Below, piece by piece: positions 17,629-25,332 of a stretch of 64,000 nucleotides of DNA. The stretch lies in the NCBI RefSeq assembly GCF_030409835.1, contig NZ_JAUFQO010000001.1:372001-436000 (forward strand). The letters run 5' to 3'. A program made the position numbers and the translations under genes. Origin of the DNA: Lutimonas halocynthiae. Lineage in GTDB: Bacteria > Bacteroidota > Bacteroidia > Flavobacteriales > Flavobacteriaceae. Under the pieces are notes generated by a model. The model did not search any database and had not been told where the DNA came from. It saw nothing but the letters and a program-made list of their open reading frames with translations. Numbering within the stretch: position 1 is the stretch's first letter; each line of letters opens with the position of its first letter.

Positions 17629-19968
17629 TTAGTTAATGATTGCTATTTTGGTAGAAGCAGTCTCAGATTTGTCAGGGCTGGTAAGCAGCACAATATACAC
17701 CCCAGAAGCCACTTTTCGACCCCTTAGATTCGTTTTGTTCCAAATCACTTTTCCGCCTCTTATTTCTTGACCAATATCTACATTGGTTTCATGAACAAGC
17801 CGGCCGGCAATATCGAGAATCTTAACATTTGTGCCTTTGGGAAGATGACTACCGTTTCTGCCGTCTATTGTAATAAAATCGTGTTCTTTTTTTGCAGGAT
17901 TAGGGAAGGCATAGACTTCTTCGAGCGTTTCTCCAAATGGAGCTACTTCACTGTTAAAAGCAACGATACCTTTATCTGTGGCAAAAAACACCTTTCCTGA
18001 ACTATCGTCGATTCTAATCTTTAATACACTATTTGAAGGTAGCGGTGAATTGTCTTTATTGAAATTATATAAAGTTTGACTTCCTGAAGGGTTTGTTCCT
18101 AATACGCCACCTGTGTCTGTTCCAAACCATTTGTTTTCAGCTCCGTCTATGGCTATCGAATTAACTGGTTGTTCTCCTAATAATTTTTTCGGAATCCCAT
18201 TGTCATCTATAATCACTGGTTGCGCATCATAAATATCAGCGTCGAAAACACTTCCTGCGCCAGCATAAACCACCAACCCTTTTTGTGTACCAATCCACAC
18301 CCTGTTATTCCTATCCACTGCTAATGTCCTCACATTTATATCTGGTAGCGATCCTTTTGTGCTTTCCGTAATTAAAGCCCTTTTTCTATCTCCAGATTCA
18401 TTATATACCAAGGCCCCATTCCTTCTTGAACCCATCCATATGCTGCCTGTCTTATCAACTACCAGCTCTGTTAAACCAAGCGCCACAGAATTGGTTATTA
18501 TTGAACTTAAATCAAATTCATCCCAATTACCATTCGGATCCAATTTCTTCAACCTGTTTGGTACCCAAGAGTTGGATATCCAGAAATTCCCTCTATTATC
18601 AAATGCTGCCCCATTAATCCTTATACTTGAATTCGGGTCACCATCCTGATATAAGTCTTCTAAACCACTGTTAGTATCATCCCACAATACAGATGCTTCA
18701 TCATTTTCTACAACTAACATGCCGCTTCCCCATGAGCTTAGATAGGCCTTGTTATTTATATTTGGATCTAAAGTAACATGCACCAGGTCTTTGGCAGGAA
18801 AGTTAGTATCATAGTCAGTATTAATCCAAGCAGCAGATTCTACAGCAGATCCATTAAAATGAGAATAACCCAGCCTTTTCCCTAGAGGAGCGAAAGAAAG
18901 GTTATAACCGCCATAAACAACCCAAAGGTTATTGTCAGCTACTTCAATAGAGAACACCTTGTTCGAAGTTGGACCTTCGGGGTGAATTTCCAGGTATTCT
19001 GCCTGAAAAAATGATTTTGTCAATATCCCAAAGCTATTTGTTGCTAAATACACATTATCATTTGTGGCATAAGATGTATTGAGCTGAAAACTATAATTTG
19101 GTGATGCTTTGGCTTCATAAATCAAATTCAGATCTTTATCAAGCACCATAGCAGATTCCAATAAAGTAACAGTCAAAAACTGATCAGATGACCTGAGGTT
19201 TAAAATATTGCTGTTGTAATTTCTTCTTTGAACTAGTCTATCTACTCCAACCAGCTGATATAATAGACTTGAACTAGAGGTAAAAATTACATCGTTAAAT
19301 ACTGAAATTGAAGTAAAATTCCCCAAAAGATCACCTTCTGGTTGTAACCAATTATTATAATCGACTAGATTTGGATCATTAATATCAGCTGAAAAAATTC
19401 CCTTTTGAGTTACCGCATAGATTGTTTCATTATTAATGCTTATTTGATTGACAAAGACCGGACCCGAATTCTCATCGATATAAAAAGTGTCTCCAAAATT
19501 AAGATTGATTACATCATATTCTACAATTCCAAAAGGGGTAGACAAATACAATATCCCGTTGAACTCAGTGATATGATTAATTTGTTTTTGCCCCGTTATA
19601 TCAAGTCTTTCTATATCATTGGCTACTGTTATTTTTCCATTTTCATCAATTATTTCAATCAGTCCTGTTTGATATCCAATAATAAATCGGTTTGTGGAGG
19701 CGCTATAATAAAGACTCGTTGTTTCCTTTCCTGAAAGACCGTGTACGGAAGAAATTTTTTCCATATAACCAGTTTCTGCATTTTGAATAAAAGCAGCATT
19801 ATCAGCTATGGCATAAATCCTATTGTCAATTTTGACAAAGTCTTTCACATTATTATAGGAAAAAAAGTCTTCCCAGGAACTACTAAAATCAGTTTGTGAT
19901 AAAAGTGGCTGGCTAAGCACAAGAAAAAACAAAATGGCAAAAAAGTCTTTTTTAATAAAAAGAGACAT
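17629..19968 (-). CDS. porZ: PorZ-like two-component-regulator-propeller protein of the type IX secretion system
   Basis: A 779-residue secreted protein with a signal peptide ending LLSQ, two seven-bladed propeller-type regions (about 30-330 and 340-680; Y-propeller repeats such as NRVWIGTQKGLVVY and GSIWMGSRRNGALVY) and a C-terminal T9SS-type sorting/anchoring domain (VYAFPNPAKKEHDF... GRKVASGVYIVLL). This order is that of PorZ, which in Porphyromonas delivers anionic LPS to the sortase attachment complex. The position directly before recO is a common flavobacterial arrangement. A perfect TATCTTTG box lies upstream on the same strand. Confidence 0.85.
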   Translation of the reverse strand: MSLFIKKDFFAILFFLVLSQPLLSQTDFSSSWEDFFSYNNVKDFVKIDNRIYAIADNAAFIQNAETGYMEKISSVHGLSGKETTSLYYSASTNRFIIGYQTGLIEIIDENGKITVANDIERLDITGQKQINHITEFNGILYLSTPFGIVEYDVINLNFGDTFYIDENSGPVFVNQISINNETIYAVTQKGIFSADINDPNLVDYNNWLQPEGDLLGNFTSISVFNDVIFTSSSSLLYQLVGVDRLVQRRNYNSNILNLRSSDQFLTVTLLESAMVLDKDLNLIYEAKASPNYSFQLNTSYATNDNVYLATNSFGILTKSFFQAEYLEIHPEGPTSNKVFSIEVADNNLWVVYGGYNLSFAPLGKRLGYSHFNGSAVESAAWINTDYDTNFPAKDLVHVTLDPNINNKAYLSSWGSGMLVVENDEASVLWDDTNSGLEDLYQDGDPNSSIRINGAAFDNRGNFWISNSWVPNRLKKLDPNGNWDEFDLSSIITNSVALGLTELVVDKTGSIWMGSRRNGALVYNESGDRKRALITESTKGSLPDINVRTLAVDRNNRVWIGTQKGLVVYAGAGSVFDADIYDAQPVIIDDNGIPKKLLGEQPVNSIAIDGAENKWFGTDTGGVLGTNPSGSQTLYNFNKDNSPLPSNSVLKIRIDDSSGKVFFATDKGIVAFNSEVAPFGETLEEVYAFPNPAKKEHDFITIDGRNGSHLPKGTNVKILDIAGRLVHETNVDIGQEIRGGKVIWNKTNLRGRKVASGVYIVLLTSPDKSETASTKIAIIN

Positions 19969-19983
19969 AGATCAGATTTTGAT

Positions 19984-19991
19984 CAAAGATA
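19984..19991 (-). promoter_or_regulatory. Bacteroidota -7 promoter box (TATCTTTG) for porZ-recO
   Basis: Perfect match to TAnnTTTG on the minus strand, 15 bases before the porZ ATG. A clear -33 TTG at the usual spacing is not seen. Confidence 0.5.
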
Positions 19992-20060
19992 TTTATTTCC
20001 TCGAAAAAAAGTGTCGATTATATATCTATTCCAATTATTTTTGACTGGATTTTCAATAAG

Positions 20061-20450
20061 ATGCTAATGCAAGACCATATTGCTGTTTCCTTAATCATCT
20101 GTTATCTGACTTTGAGTTTTGGATATTCTATTCTTGAAAAAATGATTCAATGGCAAAGCTCAAAGAATTACTATGTAGCTCATTTCAAAAACACCTTTCT
20201 TAAGCATCACATTAGCCAAGCTATTGTTTTTGTAATAATACTGGAAATTATCTGTGTAAGTTTGAGTATAATAGGTTTATACAGGCTATTTGTTTCTAAT
20301 GAATCACAAACCTCATTATGGGGCCTAGCAGCTATGGCTATAACATTAATAGTATTAATGACCGGACAAAGAATAGCCCAGGATTACTCCGGGGCTATGA
20401 ATATTACGGTGTATTTTATACTTACCGTTATGGGTATTTATATACTTTAG
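20061..20450 (+). CDS. DoxX-like small integral membrane protein
   Basis: A 129-residue protein with four predicted transmembrane helices (about 8-25, 50-72, 84-102 and 110-128) in the pattern of the DoxX/DUF417-like superfamily. A conserved LEKMIQW segment follows helix 1 and RIAQDYSGA precedes helix 4. Proteins of this fold take part in quinone-linked redox or thiosulfate metabolism in some organisms, but no specific role can be given here. The gene is divergent from porZ and convergent with the OmpA-family gene (5-base gap). Confidence 0.7.
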   Translation: MLMQDHIAVSLIICYLTLSFGYSILEKMIQWQSSKNYYVAHFKNTFLKHHISQAIVFVIILEIICVSLSIIGLYRLFVSNESQTSLWGLAAMAITLIVLMTGQRIAQDYSGAMNITVYFILTVMGIYIL

Positions 20451-20455
20451 ATCTA

Positions 20456-23359
20456 CTAAAAAGAATTCTCTAAATTTAATTTAGTAACAGCCATTAATTC
20501 ACCTTCTAAAAATACTTTAATCGGGTAAACTCCTTTTTCAAAACTGCCTCCTTTTCTTTGGATAAACATAGTAACATCTACATCATGATTATTATAATTA
20601 ATAATGGCATGATCAGTGTATTTAGATTCTGTTTCTGTGTTTTTCAAAGTAAAAATTCCTTTTGCTTCTTCCACTTTTCCTTCTGGATTCTGCAATACCA
20701 AATGAGCTTCTTTCCTTCCAGAATCTACCTTTTGATTACTCAGTAATTTAAACGTAACTTTTATCAAATCGGTTTTATTGGCACTGTTGGTTTTCTGGTA
20801 TTTACCATTACCGCTCATTTTCATGGCTGTAATCTCCACATTGTCTACAGTCAGATTCTCTTCCATTTCAACAACCTTAGGCTTGGCATCAGTCTGAGCA
20901 ACCGCATTGTCAGTTGATGACTTAGGAGCATAGGCTGCCTGTCTTTCGCTTCTGCTTCGAGATCCGTTGATTGAGCTCCTACTGCTGTTTCTAACCATCA
21001 GGTCTCTATACTTCTTCTTAAAATGCAGCACGTTGTTTTTATATTCAATAATATTTGACCAACCTGTTTCTTGCATTTCCTCTGCATCAACAATAATCGC
21101 GGCAATTTTACCTTTTTGAAATTTTAAAGAATCAGCTAAATTCGGATAATTTGGGATAGCCTCTTCATACTTCTTCTCTAGCTCTGTCAATTGCTCAATC
21201 ATCTTGATTTTTTCAGTACCTATATAATTAAGCACCTTATTACTCTCAGGATTTGTAGCGACAATTGTCGAATTATAATTAATGACAACAGCTTCTTTAA
21301 TTTCTTTCTTATCTTCTTTTTCGGAGGAAGCAACTATATCTTGCTCCTTTTCAATTTTCCCGCTATTTACTTCTGTTTTCTCTATTTTATTTTCAGCAAC
21401 TATGACTTTACTTTCTTCTGGTTTTTCTTCTTTAATTTCCTCTTTTGAAGCGATTGGATTTGCTTCTGCTTTAGGTTTTAATGATGCAGCCAGAGGCGCC
21501 ATTTTTAAATTAGTTTTTTTAATTTCAGTCGCGTTAATTTGGTGATCCGTAGCGGCAACTTTTACGTTCTCCTCTTTCGCACTCTGTATTGGCTTAACTT
21601 CTTCTAATGCTATGGTCTCAACCTCAGCAACTACTTTTTCTTCCTTGGCAACTGGCTTAACTTCACTTAACTCAACTTTCGTTTCTGTTTTAGCCTTTTC
21701 TACTTTCTGTGATTTGGCAGCTACAGCTACAGCTGACTTTTTTGGCTGATAGGCAGTTTTTGTTTTTGTCGACCCAGAACTCTTTTTATTTGTTTTGGCT
21801 GGGACGTTTAAGAAGTTGAACTCAGTTCTTCTATTCATTTGATGAGATTCTTCTCTACATTCAACACCATTAACACACTGGTTGATCAACTTATCTTCAC
21901 CATATCCTTTTGATTTGATTCTGCTCTCATCAATTCCTTTTGATTTCAAATATTCAACTGCTGCTTTGGCACGTCGTTTTGAAAGCGCAACGTTATAAGC
22001 ATCTGTTCCACGTGAATCAGTATAAGACGAAGCCTGAATAACCAGATTATCATTCTGAGTCATAATCTCAGCTATCTTATCCATTTCTCTAGCAGCTTCT
22101 TCTGTGATCTGCGCGTCGTCATACTCATAATAGATAGGTGACATTCTATCAACTACAGGCTGTTTCTTTTCAATTTTACTAAGATTCAGATTGGTATGTA
22201 AGGCTGAATGGTAATTCTCTTCAAGAATTTCAATTCGTTTTTTATCATCTAAATAATCAGGATTTGAAGCAACTAGTTCGTACTCTTTAGCACATGATAC
22301 CGTAAATTGATATGTACCATCACTATAGGTTGCAACTGATTCAATTAAGCTTCCATCTATAGAGTATAGATCAACAGTAGCTCCTGATAAAGCTTCGTAT
22401 GATTGTCTGTCTCTAACTTTTCCGTCAACAGTAATAAAACATTTTCCAGGTCTGACATCTTCCTCTAATGTAAAAGAATAGAGATCATTAAAACCATCTC
22501 CTTGAAGACGGTTAGATGTAAAAAATCCCTGGTTATTGTCTTTATTAACGATATAAGCAAAATCATCATTAATACTATTAATAGGTGAAGACAACTCATA
22601 TACTTCAGAAGTAGCATTATCGAATACTTCAACTGCAAAAACATCTAATTTTCCAAGACCTTTATGACCATTTGAAGAAAAATAAAGAATATTTTCATCT
22701 GTTATATAAGGAGTAGTCTCATTTCCATCAGTATTTACAAAAGATCCCAGGTTTTTTGGCTGGCTGTACTCACCTTCAGCTAAAATATCAACAACGAAAA
22801 TATCTGACATTCCCTTTGAAGGCAATCTGTCAGAAACAAAATACAATTTGCTATCATCTACATTTAATACAGGGTAACCAGTAGATGTCTTCTTTTTATT
22901 AAAAGGAAGCTTCTTTGCATTTTTCCAACTTCCGTCGGCTGCAACATCAGCTTTATACAATATGAGTCTCTTGTTCTTTGGTAAGTTCTGCTTCTTTAAT
23001 TTCTTTTTGTATTTGTTTCTACTGAAGTAAACAGTTCTTCCATCCTTAGAATAAGTAACTCCAGTTTGGTTTACCTTTTTATTAATGTCTTTAGTAACTC
23101 TTTTTACATTTTTAATTTCTCCATCAAAATTTATATCTCCTTTATAAAGGTCTTTTCTTGGATTGTAATTTTTTTTAGCGGTAGTTACTTTGTGATCGGC
23201 AGAAGTAAATATTAATTTATTCTCATCTAATATGGCAACACCATAATCTGAGTTCTTCTTGTTTACTTCTAAAAATTTAATTTGATACTTCCCGGTCGAC
23301 TGACCTGCCACTTGTAAAAAACAAGCTAGAAAAAAAATTAATATGAATCCCCTTTTCAT
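20456..23359 (-). CDS. OmpA-family protein with PD40 repeats and a long unusual C-terminal extension
   Basis: A 967-residue envelope protein. In order: signal peptide (1-19); PD40/TolB-like beta-propeller repeats (about 35-300; KLYFVSDRLPSKGMSDIF, ILYFSSNGHKGLGKLDVF); a carboxypeptidase-regulatory-like domain (about 308-392); an OmpA peptidoglycan-binding domain (about 405-520; SSYTDSRGTDAYNVALSKRRAKAAVEYL, with the Asp and Arg that bind diaminopimelate); a Lys/Glu/Ala-rich low-complexity linker (521-690); a helical stretch (715-790); and a terminal beta-rich domain (830-967). The first part resembles T9SS-associated PorE, but without a TPR domain. An OmpA domain is normally C-terminal; here about 450 residues follow it. 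Confidence 0.85.
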   Translation of the reverse strand: MKRGFILIFFLACFLQVAGQSTGKYQIKFLEVNKKNSDYGVAILDENKLIFTSADHKVTTAKKNYNPRKDLYKGDINFDGEIKNVKRVTKDINKKVNQTGVTYSKDGRTVYFSRNKYKKKLKKQNLPKNKRLILYKADVAADGSWKNAKKLPFNKKKTSTGYPVLNVDDSKLYFVSDRLPSKGMSDIFVVDILAEGEYSQPKNLGSFVNTDGNETTPYITDENILYFSSNGHKGLGKLDVFAVEVFDNATSEVYELSSPINSINDDFAYIVNKDNNQGFFTSNRLQGDGFNDLYSFTLEEDVRPGKCFITVDGKVRDRQSYEALSGATVDLYSIDGSLIESVATYSDGTYQFTVSCAKEYELVASNPDYLDDKKRIEILEENYHSALHTNLNLSKIEKKQPVVDRMSPIYYEYDDAQITEEAAREMDKIAEIMTQNDNLVIQASSYTDSRGTDAYNVALSKRRAKAAVEYLKSKGIDESRIKSKGYGEDKLINQCVNGVECREESHQMNRRTEFNFLNVPAKTNKKSSGSTKTKTAYQPKKSAVAVAAKSQKVEKAKTETKVELSEVKPVAKEEKVVAEVETIALEEVKPIQSAKEENVKVAATDHQINATEIKKTNLKMAPLAASLKPKAEANPIASKEEIKEEKPEESKVIVAENKIEKTEVNSGKIEKEQDIVASSEKEDKKEIKEAVVINYNSTIVATNPESNKVLNYIGTEKIKMIEQLTELEKKYEEAIPNYPNLADSLKFQKGKIAAIIVDAEEMQETGWSNIIEYKNNVLHFKKKYRDLMVRNSSRSSINGSRSRSERQAAYAPKSSTDNAVAQTDAKPKVVEMEENLTVDNVEITAMKMSGNGKYQKTNSANKTDLIKVTFKLLSNQKVDSGRKEAHLVLQNPEGKVEEAKGIFTLKNTETESKYTDHAIINYNNHDVDVTMFIQRKGGSFEKGVYPIKVFLEGELMAVTKLNLENSF
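22004..22019. other. Weak parS-like site inside the OmpA-family gene
   Basis: TGTTCCACGTGAATCA differs from TGTTNCACGTGAAACA at one base. It overlaps codons for the conserved OmpA motif DSRGTD, so chance is a strong alternative. Listed because a perfect parS and a 15/16 parS lie within 5.3 kb. Confidence 0.2.
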
Positions 23360-23554
23360 AATGTGTATGTTATAATTGTTTGTAATTCAAATATTTAATT
23401 GCCAAACTAAAACTGTTTTGATTTTTAAAGTTTTCTAAAACAGGCGCGTTTTTAAACTTGGCAACTTATCAACAGTGTGTTAATAACGCAGAAAAGTCAA
23501 TAAAATTATATTTGACAGAAATTTTATTGTTGCTGAAAAATCAGAAATAAGAGC

Positions 23555-23583
23555 AAAAAAAAAGCCCGCAAAAATGCGAGCTT
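23555..23583 (-). terminator. Rho-independent terminator after the Skp-like gene
   Basis: AAGCCCGCA/TGCGAGCTT stem with one internal mismatch and an AAAA loop. On the minus strand it is followed by a run of nine T. It lies 22 bases after the stop codon of the gene ending at 23605. Confidence 0.8.
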
Positions 23584-23604
23584 TTAATTCTATCATTTAT
23601 ATTC

Positions 23605-24165
23605 CTAATTCACCGGAGTTGATTCAGGGGCTGCAACTTCTGTAGCAGGAGCTTCAGAATCATAGTTGCCATTTAATGCTTCAATTACCTGGTCAGTAAT
23701 ATCAAGTGTTTCATCTCCATACAAAACAGTTTTAGTTTGTACAGAAGATCCCAGGATGTAAGTGTATCCATTTGTTTGACCATAGTCAGCTAAAAAAGAT
23801 TCAATATCGCTATTTATCTTTTCATACTTGGCCTGTCCTTCAGACTGAACCTGCTGCTGTGCCATTTGTTGTTGTTGTTGGAACTGTTGTTGCTGTTGCA
23901 TCAACTCAGCTTCTTGTTTCTGACGATCAGAAGCAGAGAGCTTGTCTTTGTTTTGCTGATACTCTTGGATCTTTTGTTGCAAAGGCATTGCCATTTGATC
24001 TAATTGCTCAGATATTTGCTGTGATTTCACCTTCATTTCTTCTTCCGCTTGCACGGCGCCTTCATACTCTTTCAATATTTCCTCTAGGTCAACATAGGCT
24101 ATCTTAACCTGATTACAAGATGTTATCAACATCATCAAAGAAAATACTATTGCTAATTTTTTCAT
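23605..24165 (-). CDS. OmpH/Skp-family periplasmic chaperone, predicted lipoprotein
   Basis: A 186-residue Skp/OmpH-like protein that would hold unfolded outer-membrane proteins in the periplasm. The start is set at the ATG 24165 because it begins a lipoprotein signal (MKKLAIVFSLMMLITSC, lipobox I-T-S-Cys17); the longer frame adds 18 residues with no signal logic. KIAYVDLEEILKEY is the Skp core strand, followed by a long glutamine-rich coiled coil (about 45-115) and GYTYILGSS...ILYGDETLDITDQVI-type sequence typical of Skp. The lipid anchor is atypical compared with soluble Skp. The C-terminal tail is Glu/Ala/Pro-rich. Confidence 0.87.
   Translation of the reverse strand: MKKLAIVFSLMMLITSCNQVKIAYVDLEEILKEYEGAVQAEEEMKVKSQQISEQLDQMAMPLQQKIQEYQQNKDKLSASDRQKQEAELMQQQQQFQQQQQMAQQQVQSEGQAKYEKINSDIESFLADYGQTNGYTYILGSSVQTKTVLYGDETLDITDQVIEALNGNYDSEAPATEVAAPESTPVN
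23856..23905. repeat. CAA/CAG-type trinucleotide tract encoding poly-glutamine
   Basis: On the minus strand this stretch is an irregular run of CAA and CAG codons giving the Q-rich coiled-coil part of the Skp-like protein. Copy-number drift by slippage is possible. Confidence 0.6.
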
Positions 24166-24190
24166 TATAATTAATTTTGATTTAGTGTGG

Positions 24191-24219
24191 CAAATGTAAA
24201 ATAATGATTCGATTAACAA
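24191..24219 (-). promoter_or_regulatory. Bacteroidota promoter (TTG-18-TACATTTG) of the Skp-like gene
   Basis: On the minus strand the -7 box TACATTTG (24191-24198) is a perfect TAnnTTTG, with a TTG -33 element 18 bases upstream (24217-24219). The ATG is 25 bases downstream, which supports the start chosen at 24165. Confidence 0.6.
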
Positions 24220-24371
24220 TCAAAAACTTTTATTAATTCAGCAAGGTTCGGTATGATAAGGGATATTTATAGAAATCCTAAGACTATAAAAATGTTTTAT
24301 GATTTCGAGCCGACATAGCCTTCGTTTAAAAAGACTTCGTTAATCACTCTTTATATCATTGCCTAAAAATT

Positions 24372-24397
24372 GTTAAAAGCCCTTAAAAGCCCTTAAA
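24372..24397. repeat. Short tandem repeat, 10-bp unit (TTAAAAGCCC)
   Basis: Two full copies plus a partial third, just beyond the stop codon of the methyltransferase gene. No stem-loop is formed, so a role as terminator is doubtful. Confidence 0.5.
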
Positions 24398-24401
24398 ATG
24401 A

Positions 24402-25307
24402 TTATTTATCGTTTTTTATGATGTATATCAATGATGAGTATTCACCTGTCTTCTTAGCTTTCATGTTTGAGAGGAGCCCTATTTTAAATCCGGAAAACAA
24501 ATTTGATTTACCCGTTTTATACTTTTCGGACAATAGACTCACATAAAAAGAATCAAAAATAAGTGGCAGTACCTTTTCAATCTTAAAACTATTGCGTTCA
24601 AAAATATTTTGAATAGCTTCCTGGCTAAAATGCCACAAATGTCTGGGCACATCATAAGCTGCCCAAAACTCTTTATAATAACTAGCGTCGTAACTTTTAT
24701 AATTTGGCACAGCTATGATTAAGCATCCATCAACAGTTAGTAACTGTTTTAACCTGCCAACGTATTCTAACAAATTTGGTACATGCTCTAAAACATGAAA
24801 CATGGTTATCACATCATATCTGTCTTTAGAATCACTTGATAGATCATCTATATCTGAAACGAGAAGTTCTTTTGATGATATTTTTTCACCAGCCAATGCT
24901 CTTGCCTTATCACTAGGCTCAACTCCATTTATGCTCCAACCATCATTTTCACAAGCTGATAACAGATCACCAGTACCACAACCTATATCCAAAAGGCGGC
25001 CTTTATTACTTGACAGGCCATTGATCATTTTCACTTTTTTCTTTATTGAATAATTCTTTATCACTTGATAAGCCTTATCCATTAGAGAGCGCTTTGAATC
25101 AGTATGGGAGATATAGTCTTCACTTTCGTAATAAGAAGAAAGCTTATCAAGAGATGGGCGTGGAGAAGTCACTAAAAGATTCGTACTCGCATCCAATAAA
25201 AGCACAAACGTTTCACGTGAAACAGTGTGATCGACACAAGATAAAAATGGTATTAGATCCTTTTCATTTGCATAAGGCTCTATTTGTTTCATTATAGTAT
25301 CATTCAT
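24402..25307 (-). CDS. Class I SAM-dependent methyltransferase (Methyltransf_23 type)
   Basis: A 301-residue methyltransferase with motif I RLLDIGCGTGD (104-114), GVEPSDKARALA as the SAM ribose-binding strand, FHVLEHVPNLLEYVGRL as motif II and AVPNYKS as motif III. The N-terminal 60 residues contain a variant of the metal-site-like region seen in relatives but only one cysteine (Cys24). It follows mnmG by 25 bases on the same strand, an arrangement I associate with Bacteroidota, so an RNA or envelope substrate is possible but unproven. Codons for TVSRET (28-33) form a parS site. Start may also be the ATG five codons later. Confidence 0.85.
   Translation of the reverse strand: MNDTIMKQIEPYANEKDLIPFLSCVDHTVSRETFVLLLDASTNLLVTSPRPSLDKLSSYYESEDYISHTDSKRSLMDKAYQVIKNYSIKKKVKMINGLSSNKGRLLDIGCGTGDLLSACENDGWSINGVEPSDKARALAGEKISSKELLVSDIDDLSSDSKDRYDVITMFHVLEHVPNLLEYVGRLKQLLTVDGCLIIAVPNYKSYDASYYKEFWAAYDVPRHLWHFSQEAIQNIFERNSFKIEKVLPLIFDSFYVSLLSEKYKTGKSNLFSGFKIGLLSNMKAKKTGEYSSLIYIIKNDK
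25209..25224. other. parS: parS centromere-like site embedded in the methyltransferase gene
   Basis: CGTTTCACGTGAAACA matches the ParB/Spo0J target TGTTTCACGTGAAACA at 15 of 16 bases; the central 14-bp palindrome GTTTCACGTGAAAC is perfect. It lies within codons 28-33 of the methyltransferase gene, about 2.0 kb from a perfect site. Intragenic parS sites are common in bacteria. Confidence 0.8.
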
Positions 25308-25332
25308 TTTTTACAAAGCAATTTTGAATAAT

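Noticed and set aside
23772-24107. 111-codon frame opposite the Skp-like gene
   Set aside because: Mirror of the glutamine-rich repeat; no independent evidence.
24220-24401. Possible tRNA or small RNA in the gap (GGTTC-like word at 24244)
   Set aside because: No cloverleaf or acceptor stem can be drawn; only a 10-bp tandem repeat and a promoter are seen.
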